From: an uncultured Prevotella sp.
GTDB lineage: Bacteria; Bacteroidota; Bacteroidia; Bacteroidales; Bacteroidaceae
DNA length: 40,127 nucleotides
Direction of reading: 5' to 3'
NCBI GenBank assembly: GCA_900315955.1
Contig: ONBC01000012.1
Span: 1-40,127 of the forward strand
Under the pieces are notes generated by a model. That model was not told where the DNA came from. It was given only the letters and a program-made list of their open reading frames with translations, and ran no database searches. Of the stretch, positions 32,408-40,127 are shown one piece after another. Made by a program: the position numbers and the translations under genes. How positions within the stretch are numbered: position 1 is the first letter of the stretch; each line of letters begins with the position of its first letter.

Positions 32408-34375
32408 ATGAATGTAAAGACTATTAAAATAAAGACCAAGGCCTTGATCTGTGCCACAGGCATGATGATGGCAATGGGGGTACTGAGCTCCTGTGTCGAC
32501 GAGGTCAATTTCGGTGGCTCTTTTCTCGAAAAGCAGCCTGGTGTTGACGTGACTGTAGATACAATCTTCGCCAAGGGAGAAAATGCTAAGCGGTTGTTGT
32601 GGCACATGTATGGTGCCATGCACAATCCTTTCACCTATACCGGTGCTGTGTGGTACTCCCATCCTGACGCGCTCACCGACATTTGTCAATCGTATTGCGG
32701 CTGGCACAACTTAGGCAAATACTATGGTGGTGACCTTACCGAGATCGACCAGGATAACGGTGGGTTTGTGAAGTTCCCTTTCATTGCCAATGGTGACGGC
32801 AATGCCCGTGTCGGCATTTGGCGCACTATTCGGGAAGGTTGGATTTTCATCGAGAACATAGACAAAGTGCCCGATCTCACTGAGCAGGAGAAAAGTCAGC
32901 TTCGGGGTGAGTGTTACGTCATCATGGCCTCGCGCTACTTCGATGCTTTCCGTAACTTCGGCGGGCTGCCAAAGGTGGAACGCTCCTTTAAGGCTGCCGA
33001 TGCTGTTGACGGAAAACGGATGAGCGTAATAGAAACCGCCGAATTTATTGATAACCTCCTTCAACATGCCATTGACGAGCCGGGGCTCCCGTTCTACATA
33101 AAAGACCAGGCCACTAACTCCGGCCGCTTGACCAAAGGGTCTGCCTACGGTCTCCGTGTGAAACTGTGGAATTTTGTAGCGTCACCGCTGTTCAACAACG
33201 ACAAGCCTTATATGGAGTTCACTCGAAATGAGGAAAACCAAAACCTCAACCAGATTTGGACCGAGGGATACAAGCCTGAGCTTTGGCAAAAGGCACTTAA
33301 GGCATGCGAGGATTTCTTCTCGGCTAATGCCGCTAACGGCAACTACTTTGCGTTGATACAGCCCACCGGCAATACACAACAAGACTATTGCAACGCCTAT
33401 CGTGCCGCCTACTGGTTCCGCGGCAACAGCGAAAAGATTATTGAAGTGCATGCCGGCCCGGGTAACAATGCTTGGAACGGTGACTGGAACGCAGAGGGCA
33501 TGGATGAATTCGGCATGGCACTCTTCACGCTCGAGTATATGGAAATGTTTGGCATGGCAGACGGGCGCAACTTCCCTTACGACTACGTGTTCAACACCAA
33601 CAACCCTGATAATATCGACATTTTTGCCAACCGTGACCCGCGCCTCTATGAAACAATGGTGGTCAACCGCAACAATCTCGTTGAGCAATATCAGGGGCTT
33701 TCAAGCACAGAACTCTGGCAGGGTGGCAATGTTGACCAAACATTCAATCCGCAAGTCACGGACAATCCGTGGGCCACACGCATGAAGCTGTTCAAGTATC
33801 TCCGCGACAACGGCTACACGGCCTACTATCCCACCAATTACGCTTACCTGCGAATGGCCGATATCCATCTTTGCTATGCCGAAGCATTGGCTCAAACAGG
33901 TAATCTGCAGAAAGCGTGCGACGAAATGAATAAGGTGCGCGCACGCGTAGGATTAGGCAAGATTGAGGTGATGAACCCAGAACTCAACCTCACAAGCAAC
34001 AAGGACAACTTTATCGAGCAGCTGCTGCGCGAGCGAGCCTGCGAGTTCGGTTTTGAGGACCAGCGCTGGTACGATCTCGTGCGATACAAACGTGCCGACA
34101 TTTTCAAGAAACAAGTTCATCAATTGCGCATTTGGCGTAAAGATGCCAATGGCAACAAGATGGATCCCAAAGACTACGACGGCAACACGAGCCTGAAAGC
34201 AGGAGAACCCTGGCCCGACTGCATCTATGAGAAGATACCCTGCACCAATAACATCCGGGTGTGGTGGGACACAGACAAACAGAAGAGTAAGTGGACTGAC
34301 AAATGGTATCTTTCTCCTATCTCACGCGATGAGATTAATAAGGGCTACGGTTTGAACCAGAACCCAGGTTGGTAA
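32408..34375 (+). CDS. SusD-family lipoprotein (first of tandem pair)
   Basis: A 655-residue lipoprotein, long for SusD, with signal ending VLSSC (Cys29) and VDEVNFGGSFLEKQPGVD. The N-terminal lid helices (RRYFDAF-like SRYFDAFRNFGGLPKVE) and the C-terminal SusD_RagB features (YAYLRMADIHLCYAEALA, LLRERACEFGFEDQRWYDLV and the closing GYGLNQNPGW) are all there. The ending NQNPGW is typical of SusD proteins. The extra length lies in the centre and probably forms ligand-binding loops. It captures the glycan fragment and closes over the SusC barrel. It is co-transcribed with the SusC before it. Confidence 0.93.
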   Translation: MNVKTIKIKTKALICATGMMMAMGVLSSCVDEVNFGGSFLEKQPGVDVTVDTIFAKGENAKRLLWHMYGAMHNPFTYTGAVWYSHPDALTDICQSYCGWHNLGKYYGGDLTEIDQDNGGFVKFPFIANGDGNARVGIWRTIREGWIFIENIDKVPDLTEQEKSQLRGECYVIMASRYFDAFRNFGGLPKVERSFKAADAVDGKRMSVIETAEFIDNLLQHAIDEPGLPFYIKDQATNSGRLTKGSAYGLRVKLWNFVASPLFNNDKPYMEFTRNEENQNLNQIWTEGYKPELWQKALKACEDFFSANAANGNYFALIQPTGNTQQDYCNAYRAAYWFRGNSEKIIEVHAGPGNNAWNGDWNAEGMDEFGMALFTLEYMEMFGMADGRNFPYDYVFNTNNPDNIDIFANRDPRLYETMVVNRNNLVEQYQGLSSTELWQGGNVDQTFNPQVTDNPWATRMKLFKYLRDNGYTAYYPTNYAYLRMADIHLCYAEALAQTGNLQKACDEMNKVRARVGLGKIEVMNPELNLTSNKDNFIEQLLRERACEFGFEDQRWYDLVRYKRADIFKKQVHQLRIWRKDANGNKMDPKDYDGNTSLKAGEPWPDCIYEKIPCTNNIRVWWDTDKQKSKWTDKWYLSPISRDEINKGYGLNQNPGW

Positions 34376-34411
34376 TCTTATAGTATAAATATTACAAAGA
34401 AGCATATCAAT

Positions 34412-37189
34412 ATGAATATAAACAGAATGCTGACGCTTGCGGCATTAGCCGGTAGCCTTGCGGCCAATGCGCAGGTCAAACTCAACGATAAGCATGCGAT
34501 GGCCTTCGATTTGGGTTACGGTGTGGAGGTGAGTGACTTTCTCAGCTCCGCTTCCGCAACCACCCTTACAGGCGAAGAATTGCAGCAGACATCGGCCGCT
34601 AATCTTGCCCAAGCGCTTTATGGCCGTCTGCCAGGTCTCACGGCTCTGTCAAACGGAGGATTCGCCGGGGATGAGGGCAAAGGCGCTTCATTCAACATAC
34701 GCGGCTATCACACACTTAACGACAAGAGTATCCTTATTCTCGTCGATGGTTACGAACGGCCCATCGACCGGCTGAGTGTGGAGGAAGTGGAGAGTGTCAC
34801 AGTGCTAAAAGATGCTGCAGCCACCGCTCTCCTTGGACACAAAGGCATCAACGGTGCCATTCTCGTGAAAACCAAGCGTGGAGCGATGGGAAAGACGCGC
34901 GTCGTGGTCGACTATAGTCATAAGTTCCAGTTCAAACCGGAATTTGCCGACATGGTCGACGGTTACAACTACGCCAACGCTCTCAACCGAGCCCGGCATA
35001 ACGACGGGCTACCGTCCGCCTACACCGACCAAGAACTCCAACTTTTCAAAAATGGAACGGATCCTTACTTCTACCCTGACGTGAACTGGCGCGACCTTGT
35101 CTTTAAGAATACGGCGGAGGAAGACCACGGGTATCTTACGGTATCCGGCGGTACGGACAAAGTGAGATATTACACCAATATTGATTATACTGACGCAAGA
35201 GGTGCGTTGCGCGATGCCAAACAGAGTGATTGGAATGCCCAACTGCGGCAGTCAAAAGCCAACATTCGGACCAATCTCGACTTCAACATCACCAACACCA
35301 CAACAATGTCGGTAAACCTGTTGGGTATCTTCCAGGAGACCAAACGACCTTCCGAGCTCACCGCTGATGCTGCTACGGCAGCCATCTACACCGTGCCGGC
35401 GAGTGTCTTTCCTTACAAGACCTCAACAGGGCTTTGGGGTGGTAATGAGGCCTATGGCGATGCCAATCCCGTGGCCAAGGTAAGAGAGTCCGGCTTCTAC
35501 AAGACCCATCAACGGCAGCTGTGGGTGGACGCAAAGCTTACGCAGAACCTCGACTTTCTGCTCAAAGGACTGAGGTTCTTTGTCAGCGCAGGCTATTCCA
35601 ACTGCGCCATCTACGCCGAAAACTCTCACAAGGATCACCAGTACGGCTACGAGCACTATACCGGTTCCATCGGTGACAAAGAACACGTGAAACTCACCAC
35701 TTTCGGCAACAAGCAGACCAATATCACCTTCAGCAACTGGATTGACAGCCAGTGGTGGAAAGCTAAGGCCACCATGGGGCTCAACTACAAGCGATCCTTC
35801 CTCCCCGGCGACCACTTCTCGGCATCGGTTATTTACGAGAACAACGGTGAGAACAGCGACGGCCGCGGCAATACTTTCTACCGTCAGAATATCATGGGCT
35901 CTTTCCACTACGACCTGCAAAACCGCTATGTTGCCGACCTTGTATTGGCAGGCAACGGCTCCAACCGTTCCTATCCCTCGAAGTGGGCTTTTTCTCCCAC
36001 GTTGTCGTTGGCATACATCTTTGCCAACAATCCTAACGGACTGCTCAACTATGGTAAGGTGCGCGCGTCGGCAGGCATTCAGCACACCGACTATATGCCT
36101 ACCTATGGCATGTGGCTGCCCTCCTGGGACGCAACCCATGGTTACGTCGTTATCGGCAGCAGCTATCAGGCCACATGGGGTGCCTCACTCGGCTATTTCC
36201 CGACAACCAACTTCTCGCAGGAAACCGCACATAATTACAATGTCGGTACCGACCTGCGCTTAGCCAACGCACTCGACCTGACAGCCGATGTGTTCTACCA
36301 GCTGCGCAGTCACATCATGCTCTCGGCAAACAACGAGAACTCATCCGTGGTCGGCATCCAGTCGTCGTATAACGACGTGGGGAAAGTAAAGAGCTATGGT
36401 TTAGAGTTTGGTGCAAAATACGCAAAAGAAATAATGCCAAATCTTCATCTCAATCTCGGTGCCAATCTCTCGTGGGCCCGCAACGAGGTGACACAGTATA
36501 TCGGCACACCTACCTATCCGCTGAGCGATCCTGTCGGTCACCGCGTCAATGAGGCATGGGGACTTAGGAAGGCTGGTTTCTTCAAGGATCAGGCCGATAT
36601 CGATGCGAGCTACAGACAAGAATTCTCTACCGTGAGCACAGGCGACCTGAAATACCAAGACCTCAACGGCGATCATGTCATCAATGCTTTCGACGTGACA
36701 AGCCTGGGCGGAGCCACTGACATTCCAGAGCTCAACTATGGCTTCAACGTCGGCCTTGAATACAAGGGCTTTGGCTTGGACGCATGGTTCCAGGGAACTG
36801 GCAACTATATGAAGTGGTTGCCGAATGCCATCTGGGGAGGAATGGCCAACAATGGCAATCTGTCGGTTGATTACTACAACAACTGCTGGGATGTAGCCGG
36901 CGACAATGCTCTTTATCCGCGGTTGACAACACTTGACAACAGCAATAACACGCAAGCCAGCGACGTATGGTATAAGCCCGTACATTTCCTGAAGATGCGG
37001 AATATCGAACTTTATTATAAGGTGCCGGCCGCAATGCTCTCCCACATTGGCCTCAGCGCAGCCAAGGTGTTTATCCAAGGTGAGAACCTGCTCTCATTTG
37101 ATAATGTCGATACAATGGACGCTGAGGTTCTCTCAACGGCTTATCCTTTGTTCAAGGGTGTTAACGTTGGCGTGACGTTAAATTTCTAA
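34412..37189 (+). CDS. Short SusC-family transporter without N-terminal extension (second pair)
   Basis: A 925-residue TonB-dependent transporter with a signal peptide (1-20, ending ANAQ), after which the plug begins almost at once (LTGEELQQTSAANLAQALYG). The carboxypeptidase-like and STN domains seen in the other two copies are missing, as is a clear TonB box such as VVIGYG; FDLGYGVEV near residue 32 may be a worn version. The rest is normal: LILVDGYERPI, VLKDAAATALLGHKGINGAI, and a barrel ending GVNVGVTLNF. Short SusC proteins of this type occur as the second member of tandem SusCD loci. It lies 36 bases after the previous SusD and may rely on the first pair or on an atypical TonB contact. 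Confidence 0.92.
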   Translation: MNINRMLTLAALAGSLAANAQVKLNDKHAMAFDLGYGVEVSDFLSSASATTLTGEELQQTSAANLAQALYGRLPGLTALSNGGFAGDEGKGASFNIRGYHTLNDKSILILVDGYERPIDRLSVEEVESVTVLKDAAATALLGHKGINGAILVKTKRGAMGKTRVVVDYSHKFQFKPEFADMVDGYNYANALNRARHNDGLPSAYTDQELQLFKNGTDPYFYPDVNWRDLVFKNTAEEDHGYLTVSGGTDKVRYYTNIDYTDARGALRDAKQSDWNAQLRQSKANIRTNLDFNITNTTTMSVNLLGIFQETKRPSELTADAATAAIYTVPASVFPYKTSTGLWGGNEAYGDANPVAKVRESGFYKTHQRQLWVDAKLTQNLDFLLKGLRFFVSAGYSNCAIYAENSHKDHQYGYEHYTGSIGDKEHVKLTTFGNKQTNITFSNWIDSQWWKAKATMGLNYKRSFLPGDHFSASVIYENNGENSDGRGNTFYRQNIMGSFHYDLQNRYVADLVLAGNGSNRSYPSKWAFSPTLSLAYIFANNPNGLLNYGKVRASAGIQHTDYMPTYGMWLPSWDATHGYVVIGSSYQATWGASLGYFPTTNFSQETAHNYNVGTDLRLANALDLTADVFYQLRSHIMLSANNENSSVVGIQSSYNDVGKVKSYGLEFGAKYAKEIMPNLHLNLGANLSWARNEVTQYIGTPTYPLSDPVGHRVNEAWGLRKAGFFKDQADIDASYRQEFSTVSTGDLKYQDLNGDHVINAFDVTSLGGATDIPELNYGFNVGLEYKGFGLDAWFQGTGNYMKWLPNAIWGGMANNGNLSVDYYNNCWDVAGDNALYPRLTTLDNSNNTQASDVWYKPVHFLKMRNIELYYKVPAAMLSHIGLSAAKVFIQGENLLSFDNVDTMDAEVLSTAYPLFKGVNVGVTLNF

Positions 37190-37208
37190 CTAAATGATAC
37201 ACATTGAT

Positions 37209-38903
37209 ATGAACAAGTTAAAATACGTTCTTATGGGTTTGGCTGCTGTAACCATAACCAGCTGCGCCGACCTCGGCTATAATGAAGCGTCGAGCCGCGA
37301 TGAGGACTGGACCTATAACAGTCCTATTAACGGTGTAAAAGCGTTGGTCTATGACGTCTATGCCCAAGTGCCAAGCGAGTTCAAGGACAACATCTATGGC
37401 TCGGGGGCTTTGATTGCCAGTGCCACCGACGAGGCCGAGTTTGCCCATTCCTATTCTCCTATTCAGAAATACTACAATGGCGGCTGGACACCGTCGTATC
37501 CCTTTGCCGACACGTGGGAACGGTCGTACCGCGCCATCACGCAGATACACATGTATCTTGAGCGCATACAGCATATTGACCTTTCCGACTATGAGTACGA
37601 CCCCAACTATCAGACAATGAAACAGCAGTTTGAGATCTTCCCTTACGAGCTGCGTTTCCTCCGCGCATATTTCTATTTCGAACTGGTGAGGGCCTATGGT
37701 GACGTGCCATTGGTGACAACTACGCTCACCAATGCGCAGGCCAACAGCGTAAAGCGCACGCCCGCCAAGGACGTGTTCCAGTTCATAATTGATGAGTTGG
37801 ATGCTGTTGCCGAGTATCTGCCCGTGTCTTACAACGATGTTCCAGGACAGGAAATAGGGCGTGCCACCCGGGGGGCTGCTTTGGCGCTTAAGGCCCGGGT
37901 GCTGCTTTATGAAGCCTCGCCGTTGTTTAATCCCGGCAACAATAAGGAACTGTGGAAGAAGGCAGCCGCCGCAAGCAAGGTCATCATCGACAATGCACCT
38001 CTTTGGGGCTACAAGCTCAGCAAATATGCCGACCTCTGGGGACACGAGTCATTCACTAATCCTGAGTTCATATTCGTTCTTGGCACCCAGGCCAGCAACG
38101 ACTTTGAGAAGTACAACTATCCGACCGGCATTGAGAACGGCAACTCGGGCAACTGTCCCACGCAATCCTTGATTGATGCCTACGAGTATCAGGCAGATGG
38201 CAAGACCTTCAAGGAAAAGCATCCCGGAAATATCGACGTGACAACCGAAAAGCCATACGAGGGTCTCGACCCGCGTTTTGCCCTCACCATCGTCAAGAAT
38301 GGTGACCTCTGGCCGTCGAACGCTGCCCAGCAGATTTCCATTGAGACCTGGCAGGGAGGATTCAACGGCGCGCCCAAATATGGAGCTACGCCAACGGGTT
38401 ACTATCTTAAAAAGTATGTTGACGGCAACTGCGTCACGACAGCCAATAACCAAACCACTACACGCCACAATTGGATAGTAATGCGACTGGCCGAGTTTTA
38501 CCTTAACTATGCTGAGGCTATGTATAACTACTATGGCGATGCTGACGCAAAGGGAGAATTCGGCATGTCGGCCAACGAAGCCATCAACGTGCTGCGCCGC
38601 CGTCCCGACATCCAGATGCCCGAATTCAAGGGCAGCAGCAATTTTATGGAGCACTACATGCGTGAGCGCATGGTGGAATTGGCTTTCGAGGGGCATCGCT
38701 TCTGGGACGTACGCCGTTGGAAGAAAGGTCCTGAGTTTTTCAGAAATATAGATGTGGCCGACTTCAAGCTTGACAGCAATGGTGCCCTTATTCTCAACAG
38801 GAAGACCGAGACGCGTCAGTGGGATGACAAATACTACTTGTTCCCCATCCCGCAGTCGGAGTTGAAGAAGAACGGAAATCTAACGCAAAATCCCAATTGG
38901 TAA
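37209..38903 (+). CDS. SusD-family lipoprotein (second pair)
   Basis: A 564-residue lipoprotein with signal ending TITSC (Cys19) and the SusD core: FLRAYFYFELVRAYGDVPLV, ARVLLYEASPLFNP, LAEFYLNYAEAMYNYYG, the region with VELAFEGHRFWDVRRWKKG, and an ending YYLFPIPQSELKKNGNLTQN then PNW. These mark it as the partner of the short SusC immediately upstream (19-base gap). The first in-frame ATG (37194) would put five residues before the signal peptide; the second Met (37209) is the better start. Sequence outside the core differs from the first pair, so the two pairs may take different ligands or chain lengths. Confidence 0.93.
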   Translation: MNKLKYVLMGLAAVTITSCADLGYNEASSRDEDWTYNSPINGVKALVYDVYAQVPSEFKDNIYGSGALIASATDEAEFAHSYSPIQKYYNGGWTPSYPFADTWERSYRAITQIHMYLERIQHIDLSDYEYDPNYQTMKQQFEIFPYELRFLRAYFYFELVRAYGDVPLVTTTLTNAQANSVKRTPAKDVFQFIIDELDAVAEYLPVSYNDVPGQEIGRATRGAALALKARVLLYEASPLFNPGNNKELWKKAAAASKVIIDNAPLWGYKLSKYADLWGHESFTNPEFIFVLGTQASNDFEKYNYPTGIENGNSGNCPTQSLIDAYEYQADGKTFKEKHPGNIDVTTEKPYEGLDPRFALTIVKNGDLWPSNAAQQISIETWQGGFNGAPKYGATPTGYYLKKYVDGNCVTTANNQTTTRHNWIVMRLAEFYLNYAEAMYNYYGDADAKGEFGMSANEAINVLRRRPDIQMPEFKGSSNFMEHYMRERMVELAFEGHRFWDVRRWKKGPEFFRNIDVADFKLDSNGALILNRKTETRQWDDKYYLFPIPQSELKKNGNLTQNPNW

Positions 38904-38923
38904 TACTTCAAACGGAATAGAAA

Positions 38924-39925
38924 ATGAAAAAACTACTGATATGTTTACTCTCAGCATGCCTGCCTTTCGTGTCGGGTACAGTGCTGACGGCATGTGATAA
39001 TAACGAGGAGACGGAATCCGATAATGTGTTTGAGGTAAAATCGGTATTTCCGGAAAAGGTCATTGAGGGTCAGAAGGTTACCATTACTGGCATCGGCCTG
39101 GAAAATGTCGGTGCCGTAGTGTTCCCGGGGAATATCACAGTTAACGACATCACCAGAGTGGGCAGCGATTACCTTACCGTCATTACGCCGGGTGGCCTTC
39201 CGGCCGACGGCGGAGTTATCACAGTGAAAGCAGGAGAGCAATCGGCTGTGTCGCCGCAGTCGTTGTCCGTTGGCAAGCCCGATCCTCAGCGCGCGGCTCC
39301 CCTTGACAAGGAAATCAAGATCAATGAATGTGTCGAGGTTTATGGCAACGACTTGGAATTCATCGAAAAAGCCTACTTCCCCGGAAAGGAAGGCAATGTC
39401 ATCTCGGTGGATGCTACCGAGTTCCGGCGCAAGGCAACGGCCTCGCTTCTGATATATACGCCTATGGGTATCAAGGCAGGACCGGCGAAGATTGTGCTTG
39501 AGGACTGCAGTGGCAAGAAATACACCCTTCCCGAGGTCATACTCTCAGAAGAGATATCGGGTGGTTCGTCAAGCAGCAATGCAACAGTCATCTGGGAAGG
39601 CAACAATGTGGTCAATACCTGGGACGACTGGCAGTACCTTAAAACAGACCAGTTCAAGTTGGAGAATGTTACGCTTGCCGCTGGTACAAGAATTCGCCTC
39701 ACTTTCGACAATCCAAACGGTGCCAGTGTCTGCGTCTGCGATGGTAACTGGGGGGCACCCGACGTTGACGGCAATGGCAAGAACACTGTATGGGTTGAAT
39801 CCGGAACAACAACCTTAGAGTTCGGTATGTCGCAGGGCATGGTTGATACGTTCAATTCCGGTACAGGAATCATCATAGGCGGCACCGGCTTTACCTTAAA
39901 GAAGATTGAAATCATGCAGGATTAA
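38924..39925 (+). CDS. IPT/TIG-domain lipoprotein, probable surface glycan-binding protein
   Basis: A 333-residue lipoprotein with signal ending VLTAC (Cys24), then DNNEETESD, an acidic surface-export tag. Two Ig-like IPT/TIG domains follow (about 38-115, with VFPEKVIEGQKVTITGIGL, and about 130-210), then a serine-rich linker (GGSSSSN) and a C-terminal beta-sandwich (about 215-333) with many Trp and Gly residues (TWDDWQYLKT, DGNWGAPDV), which looks like a carbohydrate-binding module. Similar stacked Ig-domain proteins are the surface glycan-binding proteins that follow SusD in many Bacteroidota glycan loci and in the high-mannose and chitin loci. It is the last complete gene in the window, 20 bases after SusD, so it is probably co-transcribed with the tandem pairs. 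Confidence 0.8.
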   Translation: MKKLLICLLSACLPFVSGTVLTACDNNEETESDNVFEVKSVFPEKVIEGQKVTITGIGLENVGAVVFPGNITVNDITRVGSDYLTVITPGGLPADGGVITVKAGEQSAVSPQSLSVGKPDPQRAAPLDKEIKINECVEVYGNDLEFIEKAYFPGKEGNVISVDATEFRRKATASLLIYTPMGIKAGPAKIVLEDCSGKKYTLPEVILSEEISGGSSSSNATVIWEGNNVVNTWDDWQYLKTDQFKLENVTLAAGTRIRLTFDNPNGASVCVCDGNWGAPDVDGNGKNTVWVESGTTTLEFGMSQGMVDTFNSGTGIIIGGTGFTLKKIEIMQD

Positions 39926-40127
39926 TTTGGAGTAAAAGTCATGGTAATTATTCAGCGATAACCATAATGCGAAACAAACGGTATCGCGAGACAAGCGCAA
40001 CAACAAAACTGCGAGGCATGATGCCGGACGTGTGTCTTTTTTTAAATAAGGTTGACACCTAAAGTCAACAATGATGGAAAAGACTAAAAGTTTGCTCCAG
40101 ACTTCATTGGAGCGCATTCGACTTCAG
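39926..40127 (+). other. Right-edge stretch with hairpins and a possible gene start
   Basis: No complete gene is seen. GTTGAC at 40051-40056 and GTCAAC at 40064-40069 form a hairpin, and ATGATGG follows at 40071, opening a plus-strand frame of 19 codons to the window edge (MMEKTKSLLQ...). GCTCCA and TGGAGC (40094-40099, 40108-40113) form a second hairpin inside that frame. It may be the start of another gene of the locus, but nothing can be said of its product. Confidence 0.35.

Noticed and set aside
1-40127. rRNA, tRNA, riboswitch or insertion sequence genes
   Set aside because: I saw no cloverleaf, no rRNA-like sequence and no intact transposase; the relics at the left edge show no clear terminal inverted repeats.

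Overview
The window looks like a chromosomal piece of a Bacteroidota genome, most likely a Prevotella-like member of Prevotellaceae. The grounds are three SusC/SusD pairs, many lipoproteins with acidic residues just after the lipobox cysteine, DUF4843/PKD-like/DUF308 family genes, promoters of the Bacteroides type (a -7 box TAnnTTTG, several with TTG about 20 bases upstream) and almost no Shine-Dalgarno sequences. The genus is an inference; no rRNA or tRNA is present.

Layout. 1-2170 is worn-down accessory DNA. It holds a promoter followed by a possible structured RNA, a broken AAA-ATPase/PD-(D/E)XK nuclease gene on the minus strand, and a 38-codon relic of a type I restriction methylase (hsdM). 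At 2170-3609 lies a MATE efflux gene, followed directly by a six-unit 22-bp tandem repeat. 3952-10611 is a tight four-gene operon (outer-membrane porin, imelysin lipoprotein, di-heme oxidoreductase lipoprotein, CcsBA cytochrome c synthase), with a calycin-like lipoprotein behind it on its own promoter. I read this as an envelope iron/redox system that carries its own heme-attachment enzyme. 11458-13860 carries a secreted endonuclease/exonuclease/phosphatase family protein, a uracil-DNA-glycosylase-like protein and uridine kinase. A minus-strand cluster (14032-14934) encodes an HdeD/DUF308 membrane protein and two tiny membrane proteins, and is divergent from a histidine phosphatase.

15685-26160 is a nutrient-uptake and signalling locus: SusC with an N-terminal STN signalling domain, SusD, a DUF4843 lipoprotein, a PKD-like lipoprotein, a TlpA-type thioredoxin, and then an ECF sigma factor overlapping a FecR anti-sigma factor. 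The gene set suggests oligopeptide import (by analogy with related loci) under trans-envelope control. A second copy of the 22-bp repeat family, inverted, sits inside it.

26331-26843 is a small secreted MORN-type protein. 27236-40127 is a glycan-utilisation locus: a decayed GH5 gene, a chitinase-like GH18 lipoprotein, two tandem SusC/SusD pairs (the second SusC lacks the usual N-terminal extension) and an IPT/TIG lipoprotein likely to bind glycan on the surface. A further gene may begin at the right edge.

The points most worth following are the shared 22-bp repeat family, the imelysin/di-heme/CcsBA operon with predicted surface lipoproteins, the GH5 relic with both an internal deletion and a mutated nucleophile, the unlisted 37-residue membrane protein, and the possible structured RNA at the left edge.
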